Origin: Bacillota bacterium
GTDB lineage: Bacteria > Bacillota > Clostridia > Peptostreptococcales > Anaerovoracaceae
Reading direction: 5' to 3'
NCBI GenBank assembly: GCA_030526325.1
Contig: JAUNCY010000005.1
Coordinates: 1 to 37,566 of the forward strand
DNA length: 37,566 nt
The notes under the pieces are model-generated. The model saw only the letters and a list, made by a program, of their open reading frames with translations. It made no database searches and had not been told where the DNA came from. Positions 7,815 to 15,936 of the stretch are shown here, one piece after another; within the stretch, counting starts at the first letter, position 1; every line of letters begins with the position of its first letter. The position numbers and the translations under genes are program-made.

Positions 7815-8886
7815 TCCGCTGAAAATTACCAAAAGATCGGATCTGAGCAGAAGAAATGAAATAATCATAAGAGTTCTCGCCGTGTTCCTGTCCATTATAT
7901 GCGCCGGACTGGTGCTTCTGATTCTGGGACTTGACCCGATAAAAATTTTCGGATCCATAATAGACGGATGCGTAGGAACCGAATTAAGAATAAAACAGAC
8001 AGTCGTAAAAGCAATCCCTCTTACGATAGCATCCATGGGAATTATCGTGGCATTTAAAATGAATTTCTGGAACATCGGTGCGGAAGGTCAGATTACTATG
8101 GGAGCTTTCGGTGCGACCCTCGTGGCTTTAAATGTGCCGGAAACCATGCCTGCGGCAGTCGTGCTTCTTCTCATGTTTGTAAGCGCAATCGTATGCGGGG
8201 CGGTATGGGCTTTTATTCCTGCGATATTTAAAGCAAAGCTTGGAACCAATGAGACAATCTTCACGCTGATGATGAACTATGTGGCGATAAAATTCGTAAC
8301 ATATCTTCAGTACGGACCGTGGATAGATCCCAACGGCGGAGGTTTTCCGAGAATAGCACAGTTTTCAAAAAACTGCATTCTGCCTTCTGTTCTGGGTGTG
8401 AATATGGGATGGATATATGCGATACTCTGCGCAGCTATGGTATATTTCCTTATATATCATACAAAAAAAGGATATGAGATATCTGTTGTGGGACAATCCT
8501 ATGAAACAGCAAGATATGCGGGAATGAACATCAGCAGAATTATTATAGTTGCAATGCTCATCTCCGGCGGTTTATGCGGAACCGTAGGAATGATTCAGGC
8601 TTCTGCCGTTGAAAAAACCCTTGTTGCCGGAATAGCAAACGGATACGGCTTTACTGCAATTATCACAGCATGGCTGTCAAGACTGAACCCTGTCACCTGT
8701 ATATTTATCTGCGTTGCTTTTGCGGCTCTGATTCAGGGCGGTGCATATATACAGATTGCAATGGGAGTTTCGAGTGCGGTTTCCTCTGTAGTTCAGGGCC
8801 TGATACTGTTATTCGTTTTAGGCAGCGAATTCTTTATTCAGTATAAGGTCGGACTTAAGCACAGAGAAAAAAAGGAGGTGGCGTAG
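7807..8886 (+). CDS. Nucleoside ABC transporter permease 1 (NupP/YufP-like)
   Basis: Integral membrane permease of the branched-chain/BMP transporter class, forming half of the nucleoside channel. The 359-residue protein has a basic cytoplasmic N-terminus (MTNPLKITKRSDLSRR) followed by multiple hydrophobic segments. The family signature AFKMNFWNIGAEGQITMGAFG appears near residue 80, as in YufP-type permeases. GGAGGGGG lies just ahead of the start within the end of the ATPase gene, and the 8-base overlap indicates coupling. It is followed after one base by its partner permease. It is a member of the family that pairs a longer permease (about 350 aa) with a shorter one (about 310 aa), which is exactly the arrangement here. 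Confidence 0.9.
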   Translation: MTNPLKITKRSDLSRRNEIIIRVLAVFLSIICAGLVLLILGLDPIKIFGSIIDGCVGTELRIKQTVVKAIPLTIASMGIIVAFKMNFWNIGAEGQITMGAFGATLVALNVPETMPAAVVLLLMFVSAIVCGAVWAFIPAIFKAKLGTNETIFTLMMNYVAIKFVTYLQYGPWIDPNGGGFPRIAQFSKNCILPSVLGVNMGWIYAILCAAMVYFLIYHTKKGYEISVVGQSYETARYAGMNISRIIIVAMLISGGLCGTVGMIQASAVEKTLVAGIANGYGFTAIITAWLSRLNPVTCIFICVAFAALIQGGAYIQIAMGVSSAVSSVVQGLILLFVLGSEFFIQYKVGLKHREKKEVA

Positions 8887-8887
8887 T

Positions 8888-9814
8888 ATGACAGCTTTCC
8901 TTGCATCCTGCGTTGTAGCCGGAATACCTCTTCTGTTTGCTACAGTGGGTGAACTGCTCACAGAAAAAGCCGGAAACCTGAACCTGGGTGTTGAAGGCAT
9001 GATGCTCATGGGTGCGGTTCTGGGCTTCATTACAGCTTGCAATACCTCGAACCCGTATTTTACAATACTGGCAGCGGTTCTTGCCGGGGCGGGCTGTGCT
9101 CTTTTATATGCCTTTATTACAGTAACTCTGAGGGCAAATCAGACTGTAACGGGTCTTACCCTTACGATTTTCGGTACAGGCCTGTCTAAGTTTCTGGGAC
9201 AGAATTACCTGGGCAGCGGAGTTCCTGAAAATGTAAGCAGCTTCTTTGCAAAATCAGCAATACCTGTTCTGGGAGATATTCCGTTTGTAGGGGACATATT
9301 TTTCCGTCAGGATAAATTTACATACATTGCATACATTGTATGTATTATTGCCGCAGTTTATATGTACAGGACAAGAACAGGTCTTAACCTTAAAGCTGTG
9401 GGTGAAAATACATCGGCAGCAGATGCCTCCGGCATAAACGTAAATCTGTATAAATATGTGCATATCCTCGTGGGAGGTGCATTGTGCGGTCTTGGAGGAG
9501 CATATCTCTCCATTATCCGAATTCCTATCTGGCAGGAAGATGTGGTTAACGGAAGAGGCTGGATTGCCGTTGCGCTGGTAATCTTCGTTGCATGGAACCC
9601 GATAAAAGCGTTTTTCGGAGCAATTCTTTTCGGAGGCCTCAGCATTATGGGCATGAAACTTCAGGTTCTGGGACTGGATTTTTCACAGTATCTGTTCGAC
9701 ATGATTCCTTATGTGGCAACAATTATTATAGTAATTTTCAGTACTCACAAGAAGAGAAAGGAAAGCCAGCCGCCTCAGGATCTGGGCAACAACTATTTCC
9801 GGGAGGAACGGTGA
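8888..9814 (+). CDS. Nucleoside ABC transporter permease 2 (NupQ/YufQ-like)
   Basis: Second permease of the BMP-type nucleoside importer, 308 residues and very hydrophobic. It carries the family signature LTEKAGNLNLGVEGMMLMGA near residues 18-37 and a later conserved segment RTGLNLKAVGENTSAADASGINV, which corresponds to the cytoplasmic loop that contacts the ATPase. It starts one base after the stop of the previous permease, with GGAGGTGG just upstream. It ends the transporter operon; a strong hairpin follows at 9866-9902. Substrate preference for purine nucleosides is inferred from linkage to xpt and from characterised relatives. Confidence 0.9.
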   Translation: MTAFLASCVVAGIPLLFATVGELLTEKAGNLNLGVEGMMLMGAVLGFITACNTSNPYFTILAAVLAGAGCALLYAFITVTLRANQTVTGLTLTIFGTGLSKFLGQNYLGSGVPENVSSFFAKSAIPVLGDIPFVGDIFFRQDKFTYIAYIVCIIAAVYMYRTRTGLNLKAVGENTSAADASGINVNLYKYVHILVGGALCGLGGAYLSIIRIPIWQEDVVNGRGWIAVALVIFVAWNPIKAFFGAILFGGLSIMGMKLQVLGLDFSQYLFDMIPYVATIIIVIFSTHKKRKESQPPQDLGNNYFREER

Positions 9815-9865
9815 CGGATTTCTAATCAAAAAACCTGAAAATTTTCAAATTTCATCAAATTATCC

Positions 9866-9911
9866 TTATAGCATATTGATTTTTATTATCAATATGCTAT
9901 AATTTTGTTTG
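9866..9911 (+). terminator. Terminator of the nucleoside transporter operon
   Basis: A perfect 15-bp stem (TTATAGCATATTGAT at 9866-9880, its complement at 9888-9902) with a 7-base loop, followed by TTTTGTTTG. The stem is AT-rich but long, and this is the only terminator-like structure after the permease gene. It opens the 377-base gap before potA. Confidence 0.65.
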
Positions 9912-9958
9912 CTGTAGCATCTGTTGACGCAATTATTACGGTGCTGGGCAAAATTAAC

Positions 9959-9995
9959 TTAATATGCGATTTTAGTACGGTATATTTTACCGTAC
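9959..9995 (+). promoter_or_regulatory. Possible pot promoter overlapped by an operator-like dyad
   Basis: TTAATA (9959-9964), a 16-base spacer and TATATT (9981-9986) make a plausible promoter for the pot operon. Overlapping its -10 is a perfect 8-bp dyad, GTACGGTA-N5-TACCGTAC (9975-9995), which would be well placed for a repressor. Assignment as a promoter is tentative; the dyad itself is certain. Confidence 0.4.
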
Positions 9996-10191
9996 AGGCA
10001 TCTGAAAAAGTATTTTAAATCACAGATTCATGGGTATCGCCTAAAAACGGGCCGTTCTTTCATCAGCATTCAGGCAGCGGTTACGATTAGATAAAAGCCT
10101 TTTGCGGGAAGCGGTACGAAGGTCTGTGGGTTGGCAGGGTTTATTTAAAAATTTACCTGCTTTAACTAAAATCCGCAAAGGGGGATGCATC
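9996..10191 (+). other. Untranslated leader of potABCD with local pairing
   Basis: A stretch of about 196 bases between the dyad and the potA start has no convincing CDS. It can form nested pairing: AGGC (9996-9999) with GCCT (10039-10042) and ATCTG (10000-10004) with CAGAT (10023-10027). A later GCAGG...CCTGC hairpin lies around 10134-10160. The potA ribosome binding site (AAGGGGGATG) closes the region. It could be a regulatory leader RNA, but I recognise no known riboswitch class in it. Confidence 0.3.
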
Positions 10192-11241
10192 ATGAACGAC
10201 ATCATTATCAGTCTGCAGAATATTACTGCAGAGTACGACGGAGAAAAGGTTATTGAAAATATGAACCTTGATATCCGTGACCACGAGTTCGTCACGTTCT
10301 TAGGCCCCTCAGGTTGTGGTAAAACTACAACATTGAGAATAATCGGCGGTTTTGTCGAGCCTACGGAAGGTGATGTTTTTTTTGAGGGTAAAAGAATAAA
10401 CGACGTTCCGCCCTTCAAAAGGAATGTCAACACAGTTTTCCAGAGATACGCTCTGTTCCCGCATCTGGATGTGTATGACAACATAGCTTTTGGACTGAAG
10501 CTGAAGAACACACCGAAGGAGCAGATAAGAATTAAGGTTGCCGAAATGCTGAAACTTGTAAATCTCGAGGGATACGAGAGCAGAAACATAAATCAGCTTT
10601 CCGGAGGACAGCAGCAGCGTGTTGCCATTGCGAGAGCACTGATTAATGAACCTAAGGTTCTGCTTCTGGACGAACCCCTGGGAGCTCTGGACTTAAAACT
10701 CAGAAAGGAAATGCAGCTGGAACTCAAGAGGATTCAGCAGGCGCTGGGGATTACTTTCATTTATGTAACCCATGACCAGGAGGAAGCTCTGACCATGTCG
10801 GACAGGGTGCTGGTTATGAGGCACGGAAAAATCCTTCAGAACGGAAGCCCTGAGGATATTTACAATGAACCCGCAAACGCTTTCGTGGCGGATTTTATCG
10901 GCGAGAGCAATATAGTCAGCGGAGTAATGCATAAAGACTATCTGGTTGAATTTGCGGGAGTAAAGTTTGAATGCGACGACAAAGGCTTTGCGCCGCTTGA
11001 AGCAGTGGATGTTGTAATACGTCCGGAAGACTTCAAGATGGTTTCTGTGGACGAGGGACAGATCGTAGGCAAGGTTGAAAGCATTACATTTAAAGGTGTA
11101 CACTTTGAAATCATCATGGAGGGTCACGGGCTGAAATGGATGATACATTCTACACAGTCAAGAGAAGTAGGAGCTATGATCGGTCTTACACTGAACCCGG
11201 ATGATATTCATGTTATGAAGAAAATGGAGGAAACGCTATGA
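10192..11241 (+). CDS. potA: Spermidine/putrescine ABC transporter ATPase PotA
   Basis: ATPase of the polyamine importer. The 349-residue protein has Walker A GPSGCGKT (38-45), Q-loop [10 protein letters not shown], signature [15 protein letters not shown] (136-150) and Walker [13 protein letters not shown] (156-167), then a C-terminal TOBE-type domain ([11 protein letters not shown]) typical of PotA/CysA-class ATPases. The ATG at 10192 follows AAAGGGGGATG; an in-frame ATG at 10102 would add 30 residues lacking any ABC similarity and is not used. The four pot genes overlap by 4 bases each (ATGA), so they are translationally coupled. Function as polyamine rather than another cation or iron uptake is supported by the PotB/C/D neighbours. 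Confidence 0.94.
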   Translation: MNDIIISLQNITAEYDGEKVIENMNLDIRDHEFVTFLGPSGCGKTTTLRIIGGFVEPTEGDVFFEGKRINDVPPFKRNVNTVFQRYALFPHLDVYDNIAFGLKLKNTPKEQIRIKVAEMLKLVNLEGYESRNINQLSGGQQQRVAIARALINEPKVLLLDEPLGALDLKLRKEMQLELKRIQQALGITFIYVTHDQEEALTMSDRVLVMRHGKILQNGSPEDIYNEPANAFVADFIGESNIVSGVMHKDYLVEFAGVKFECDDKGFAPLEAVDVVIRPEDFKMVSVDEGQIVGKVESITFKGVHFEIIMEGHGLKWMIHSTQSREVGAMIGLTLNPDDIHVMKKMEETL

Positions 11242-12050
11242 GAGTAAAGGCGGCAGCTTACCCCTATGTGGCATGGGCTCTGCTCCTTATAGCCATTCCT
11301 TTGGGACTTATTATATATTTTTCATTTACCGACAGCGCAGGTTCTTTCACTATGGAGAACCTGATTCAGGTAGGCGGCTATTCAAATGTGCTTATCAAAT
11401 CTGTATGGCTGTCTGTAATTTCCACTATTATCTGCCTGCTGATGGGATATCCGGTTGCATATATTATGTCCAGAAGCAGTGCGGTAACGGCAAGAACGCT
11501 TCTTCTGCTTATAATGCTTCCGATGTGGATGAATTTTCTGCTCAGAACTTACGGATGGATGAGCATTCTTGAAAACAACGGACTTATAAACCAGTTTTTT
11601 GGACTGTTCGGTCTGGGGCCTTTTGAAATGATAAATACCCAGGGCGCAGTAGTTCTCGGCATGGTTTACAACTATATTCCGTTTATGATTCTTCCCCTTC
11701 ACTCGGTAATGACAAAAATCGGCAAGGATGTTATCGAGGCTGCTCAGGATCTGGGAGCGGGACCGGTCAAGGTTCTGTCGGAGGTGGTTCTTCCCCTCAG
11801 TCTTCCGGGAATAAAAACCGGGGTTATCATGGTATTTGTACCTGCGGTAAGCACATTTATTATCTCTCAGATGCTGGGAGGAGGCGGAAATCAGCTTATC
11901 GGTGACATTATTGAGCTTCAGTTCCTGGGCAACGCATACAACCCGAACCTGGGTTCCGCAATATCCCTGGTGCTCATGCTCCTTGTATTATTGATAATAA
12001 GCGTATCAGGATTCCTGAACGATGATGATTTGGAGGAAAAACTGCTATGA
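11238..12050 (+). CDS. potB: Spermidine/putrescine ABC transporter permease PotB
   Basis: Membrane permease of the polyamine importer, 270 residues with about six hydrophobic segments. The cytoplasmic EAA loop that docks onto PotA is visible as [26 protein letters not shown] around residues 171-196, and the segment [23 protein letters not shown] is the usual PotB sequence. The start codon overlaps the potA stop (ATGA), and a GGAGG-like site lies at the end of potA. It pairs with PotC, encoded next with another ATGA overlap. Confidence 0.94.
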   Translation: MRVKAAAYPYVAWALLLIAIPLGLIIYFSFTDSAGSFTMENLIQVGGYSNVLIKSVWLSVISTIICLLMGYPVAYIMSRSSAVTARTLLLLIMLPMWMNFLLRTYGWMSILENNGLINQFFGLFGLGPFEMINTQGAVVLGMVYNYIPFMILPLHSVMTKIGKDVIEAAQDLGAGPVKVLSEVVLPLSLPGIKTGVIMVFVPAVSTFIISQMLGGGGNQLIGDIIELQFLGNAYNPNLGSAISLVLMLLVLLIISVSGFLNDDDLEEKLL

Positions 12051-12889
12051 AAGCTTTTGCGAGAACCTATCTGGGTGTATTCATGGCATTCCTGTATGCG
12101 CCCATTGTTGTACTGATAGTTTTTTCCTTTAACGAGTCAAAAGGAAGAACTTTTACCGGCTTTACCGGGAAGTGGTATGCGCAGCTGTTCAGCGATGCAG
12201 CTGTAATGGATGCCCTTTTTACCACTCTGGTAGTTGCTTTTACAGCTTCTATAGCGGCAACGGTGATGGGAACCGCGGCTGCTATAGGTCTGGAAAAAAT
12301 GGACAGCAGACTTAAATCCGGAGTAATGAAACTGACTTATCTGCCGATTATCAACCCTGAGATAATTACAGGCGTTTCATTTATGCTTCTGTTCGTAGTA
12401 GCAAAAAATGTGCTTAATTCGGTGGGGATTCCTTTTCAGTTCGGATGGATTACTCTGATACTTGCCCATATAACATTTAACGTGCCTTATGTGATTCTTA
12501 ATGTACTTCCGAAGCTCAGGCAGATGGACGGCTCTCTGGTGGACGCCGCAATGGATTTAGGCTGCAATCACTGGCAGGCTTTTACAAAGGTTGTAATTCA
12601 CGAAATAAAACCGGGAATAATATCGGGCTTCCTGATGTCTCTGACATTTTCTATGGATGACTTCGTTGTATCATATTTTACGACGGGTGCAAAGCATCAG
12701 ACTCTGTCTGTGCTGATATATTCCATGACCAAGAAGCGGGTGAGCCCGGAGATTAACGCACTTTCCACTATTATTTTCCTTGTAGTGCTGGCAGTGCTGA
12801 TAGCGGTAAATCTTGTGGAGAGAAGAAATATTAACAGGGCGAAGAATGCCCGAAAAGAGAGACAGAGAGAAGGAGGATCATTCAGATGA
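12047..12889 (+). CDS. potC: Spermidine/putrescine ABC transporter permease PotC
   Basis: Second permease of the polyamine importer, 280 residues. The family start (AFLYAPIVVLIVFSFNESK) is followed by FTGKWYAQLF, as in PotC proteins. The EAA loop reads DAAMDLGCNHWQAFTKVVIHEIKPGI, and FSMDDFVVSYFTTG is a conserved PotC segment. It overlaps potB and potD by 4 bases at each end. The C-terminal tail after the last helix is strongly charged (RRNINRAKNARKERQREG). Confidence 0.94.
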   Translation: MKAFARTYLGVFMAFLYAPIVVLIVFSFNESKGRTFTGFTGKWYAQLFSDAAVMDALFTTLVVAFTASIAATVMGTAAAIGLEKMDSRLKSGVMKLTYLPIINPEIITGVSFMLLFVVAKNVLNSVGIPFQFGWITLILAHITFNVPYVILNVLPKLRQMDGSLVDAAMDLGCNHWQAFTKVVIHEIKPGIISGFLMSLTFSMDDFVVSYFTTGAKHQTLSVLIYSMTKKRVSPEINALSTIIFLVVLAVLIAVNLVERRNINRAKNARKERQREGGSFR

Positions 12890-14103
12890 GAAAATTAATT
12901 GCGTCGATAGTGGCAGCAATTATTATGGTGACTGGATTAGGCACAACTGTTTTTGCGGCTCCTGAAGGAGACGACGGCACCTACGACATGGATTATTACG
13001 GCAGATTCCAGGGACAGGATATGGAAATCAACGTATACAACTGGGGTGAATATCTGTCCGACGGAGAAGACGGACTGATGGATATCAACGCGGAATTTAC
13101 AGAGCTTACCGGAATTAAGGTTAACTACCTTAATTACGAAACAAATGAAGCTATGTATGCGAAGATTAAAAGCGGAGCGAATTCCTATGATGTAATATTC
13201 CCTTCGGACTACATGGTATCAAGACTTATCGGTGAGGGCATGATTCAGGAACTTAATTATGACAATATTCCTAACATGAAATATATAGACAAATCATTCC
13301 TGAATCCGGTATACGATCCGGAACAGAAATATTCCATTCCTTATGCATGGGGAAGAGTAGGAATAATCTATAACACAACCATGGTTGACTATGAGGTTGA
13401 CAGCTGGGATGTTCTCTGGGATGAAAGCCTGAAGGGAAAAATCCTTATGTTCAAGAATTCAAGAGACGCTTTCGGCGTTGCTCTTCTGAAATTAGGATAT
13501 GACATTAACACAGAGGATAAAGAACAGCTTGATGAGGCGGCTGCTTTATTAAAGGAACAGAAGCCGCTTGTACAGGCATATGTAATGGACCAGATTTTTG
13601 ACAAGATGCAGAACAATGAAGCTGCAGCTGCTGTATACTACGTAGGAGATTATTATATTATGTCAGAGGTTAACGAAGACCTGGCGCTTTATATTCCTGA
13701 ATCTACAAATCTGTTTGTGGATGCGGTATGCATACCTGCGGATGCACCAAACAAAGAAGCGGCGGAAATGTACATTAACTTCCTGAACGAGCCTCAGGTG
13801 GCTGCTGAAAATATGGAATATATATGCTATTCCACCCCAAATACAGCGGCTAAAGAACTGCTCGAAGACGAAACAAAGAACAACGAGGATTTATATCCTT
13901 CTGCAGAAGAACTGGCTGACGATACAGCATTTGTGAACCTGTCGGAGGAGACCAATCTCTATCTTGACCAGCTCTGGACAGACATACTTGCAGACGAAGA
14001 AGGGTATAACAGATGGTTCATGCCGGCTTTCCTTGTTGTTGCAGTGGCGGCTATAATAATTTCTTTTATTGTTAAGAAGAGAAAGAAATCGAGAGACAGA
14101 TAA
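12886..14103 (+). CDS. potD: PotD-like polyamine-binding protein with C-terminal membrane anchor
   Basis: Extracytoplasmic binding protein of the polyamine importer, 405 residues. An N-terminal signal peptide (MRKLIASIVA..., cleavage probably near VFA-AP at residue 24) has no lipobox cysteine. The mature start contains MEINVYNWGEYLSDG, the PotD/PotF hallmark, followed by EFTELTGIKVNYLNYETNEAMYAKIKSG and the core of the solute-binding domain. Unusually, the protein ends in a hydrophobic helix (about residues 378-396, FLVVAVAAIIISFIV) and a basic tail KKRKKSRDR. So it appears anchored as a single-pass protein with its tail in the cytoplasm, instead of by a lipid. The start overlaps potC by 4 bases behind GGAGGATC. 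It shares one base with the next gene (TAATG). Confidence 0.9.
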   Translation: MRKLIASIVAAIIMVTGLGTTVFAAPEGDDGTYDMDYYGRFQGQDMEINVYNWGEYLSDGEDGLMDINAEFTELTGIKVNYLNYETNEAMYAKIKSGANSYDVIFPSDYMVSRLIGEGMIQELNYDNIPNMKYIDKSFLNPVYDPEQKYSIPYAWGRVGIIYNTTMVDYEVDSWDVLWDESLKGKILMFKNSRDAFGVALLKLGYDINTEDKEQLDEAAALLKEQKPLVQAYVMDQIFDKMQNNEAAAAVYYVGDYYIMSEVNEDLALYIPESTNLFVDAVCIPADAPNKEAAEMYINFLNEPQVAAENMEYICYSTPNTAAKELLEDETKNNEDLYPSAEELADDTAFVNLSEETNLYLDQLWTDILADEEGYNRWFMPAFLVVAVAAIIISFIVKKRKKSRDR

Positions 14104-15044
14104 TGATTGTTGTTTTTACAAAGGTACTTGAAATTTTTGCGATACTGGCAATAGGATACGGCGCTAATAAGAAGGGGATTCTGCCCAGTGAGGCAAACCA
14201 GTATCTTGTAAACCTTCTGATGATAATAACCTCGCCGTGCCTCATAGTGACATCAATAGCATCTAAGGAGCTCACCCAGGACACTTTCAGGGAGACTATG
14301 TATGTTTTCGCGGCAAATATTGTTTTCTTTGCGGTCGGAGCGGCAGCGGCGCTTATTCTTATGAAGGTTCTCAGGATTGAGCCGAAGGAGGACAGAGGGG
14401 TGCTGTCTGTACTGATGTGCAGTGTCAACTCCGGATTTATGGGTTTTCCGATAACCCTTATGATATTCGGGCAGGAGGGACTGTACTATATGGTTTTGTG
14501 CAACATAGTCCTGACATTTTACCTGTACTCTATTGCTTTTGTACAGATAGGAAGCAGCGGCGAAAAAAGAACCTTCCGTGAGGCTGTAAAACCTATGCTT
14601 AATCTGTGCATATTATCCGCAATAATAGGCGTGTTCCTGCTGTTCACGGGAATTAAAATTCCCGCAGCTCTGTTTGAACTTATGGAGCTTATCGGAGATG
14701 CAACCATTCCTCTGGCTATGATTATAGTGGGAATGCTGTTTGCGGAAAGCGATATAAAAAGCACAATTAGAGATAAAAACCTTATTAAACTGACTTTTTT
14801 CAGCATGCTTGTGTGGCCGACGGTTACATTTGGTGTGATGTATTTCATTCCTATGCCGGTAATGCCGAAAGCTATAGTGATTTTCAGTTCAGCGTTTCCT
14901 TCGGCAGCCATTGTTCCCGCCCTTGCACAGCAGCAGGGAAAGAATGCAAAGCTTGCGGCTCAGGGAGTTTCTGTTACGACTCTTGTTTCGATGATAACAA
15001 TACCGGTTAAGGCTATTATTCTGATATCGGTGTACAATCTGTAA
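14103..15044 (+). CDS. AEC (auxin efflux carrier) family transporter
   Basis: Integral membrane protein of the AEC family (Pfam Mem_trans), 313 residues with about ten predicted membrane helices in two halves. Seen: the N-terminal half ending SVNSGFMGFPITLMIFGQEGLYYM, with the conserved N-S/G-FMG-P motif of the discontinuous helix, and the second-half signatures GDATIPLAMIIVGM and SSAFPSAAIVPALAQQQG. Bacterial members export or import organic acids such as malate or malonate; the substrate here is unknown. It begins at the last base of the potD stop (TAATG), so it is translationally coupled to the polyamine operon and may be part of that physiology. A terminator follows at 15057. Confidence 0.85.
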   Translation: MIVVFTKVLEIFAILAIGYGANKKGILPSEANQYLVNLLMIITSPCLIVTSIASKELTQDTFRETMYVFAANIVFFAVGAAAALILMKVLRIEPKEDRGVLSVLMCSVNSGFMGFPITLMIFGQEGLYYMVLCNIVLTFYLYSIAFVQIGSSGEKRTFREAVKPMLNLCILSAIIGVFLLFTGIKIPAALFELMELIGDATIPLAMIIVGMLFAESDIKSTIRDKNLIKLTFFSMLVWPTVTFGVMYFIPMPVMPKAIVIFSSAFPSAAIVPALAQQQGKNAKLAAQGVSVTTLVSMITIPVKAIILISVYNL

Positions 15045-15056
15045 AACAAAGAAGCA

Positions 15057-15097
15057 AAGCGGTGAATCCGGGTATATGTGATTCACCGCTTAATTTT
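15057..15097 (+). terminator. Intrinsic terminator of pot-AEC operon
   Basis: AAGCGGTGAATC (15057-15068) pairs perfectly with GATTCACCGCTT (15080-15091) around an 11-base loop, followed by AATTTTT. It sits between two convergent operons. On the minus strand the tract beyond the stem (TGCTTCTTTG) is less uniform, so it may also serve xth, but less efficiently. Confidence 0.85.
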
Positions 15098-15150
15098 TCC
15101 GTGTCTGAAATTATTCCCGGATTTTTATAATTCTGTGATGCCTTAAGAAA

Positions 15151-15909
15151 TTATAAATCTATGACAACCTCAACCGGGCAGTGATCGGAGCCGAAGATTT
15201 CCGTATGTATGGCTGCGGATTTAAGCTTATCCTGAAGTCTGTCCGATGCGCAGAAATAATCGATTCTCCATCCGGCATTTTTTTCTCTGGCTTTAAATCT
15301 GTAGGACCACCAGGAGTAAATGTTTTCAGCGTCCGGATAGAAAAATCTGAAGGTGTCGGTGAAGCCCGAATCAAGAAGGTCAGAGAATTTTCCTCTTTCT
15401 TCGTCGGTGAAACCGGCGTTTTTTCTGTTTGTCTTCGGGTTCTTCAGGTCAATTTCCTTATGTGCCACGTTAAGGTCGCCGCAGAAGATAACCGGCTTTT
15501 TTTCGTCGAGATTTTTCAGGTAAGCTCTGAAAGCATCTTCCCACTCCATTCGGTAGTCGAGCCTTGCCAGCTCGTTCTGGGAGTTTGGCGTATAGCAGGT
15601 TACAACATAATATTCAGGGTATTCAAGAGTAATCACTCTTCCTTCTTTGTCATGCTCCTCAATCCCTATACCGAGAAAAACAGAAACCGGCTCCTCTTTT
15701 GCAAAAATTGCCGTGCCGGAATATCCTTTCTTCTCCGCATAGTTCCAGTATTGCGAGTAGCCCGGAAGTTCCATTTCAATCTGTCCCTCCTGAAGTTTGG
15801 TTTCCTGAAGACAGAAGAAATCAGCATCAGCCTCGTTGAAGAAATCCATAAAGCCTTTAGTTACACAGGCTCTCAGCCCGTTGACATTCCATGATATAAA
15901 TTTTTTCAT
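15151..15909 (-). CDS. xth: Exodeoxyribonuclease III (AP endonuclease)
   Basis: DNA repair enzyme that cuts 5' to abasic sites and has 3'-phosphodiesterase activity. The 252-residue protein shows every motif of the ExoIII/EEP fold: [14 protein letters not shown] at the N-terminus, FFCLQETK with the metal-binding Glu, [20 protein letters not shown] with catalytic Asp and Asn, the family-specific [16 protein letters not shown] segment, RIDYF and the C-terminal SDHCPVE with catalytic Asp-His. Its start follows AAGGAGC on the minus strand. It is 27 bases downstream of the DUF445 gene and is probably the last gene of that operon. Confidence 0.95.
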   Translation of the reverse strand: MKKFISWNVNGLRACVTKGFMDFFNEADADFFCLQETKLQEGQIEMELPGYSQYWNYAEKKGYSGTAIFAKEEPVSVFLGIGIEEHDKEGRVITLEYPEYYVVTCYTPNSQNELARLDYRMEWEDAFRAYLKNLDEKKPVIFCGDLNVAHKEIDLKNPKTNRKNAGFTDEERGKFSDLLDSGFTDTFRFFYPDAENIYSWWSYRFKAREKNAGWRIDYFCASDRLQDKLKSAAIHTEIFGSDHCPVEVVIDL

Positions 15910-15936
15910 TCTATGCTCCTTTAAAAATAAGTGATT

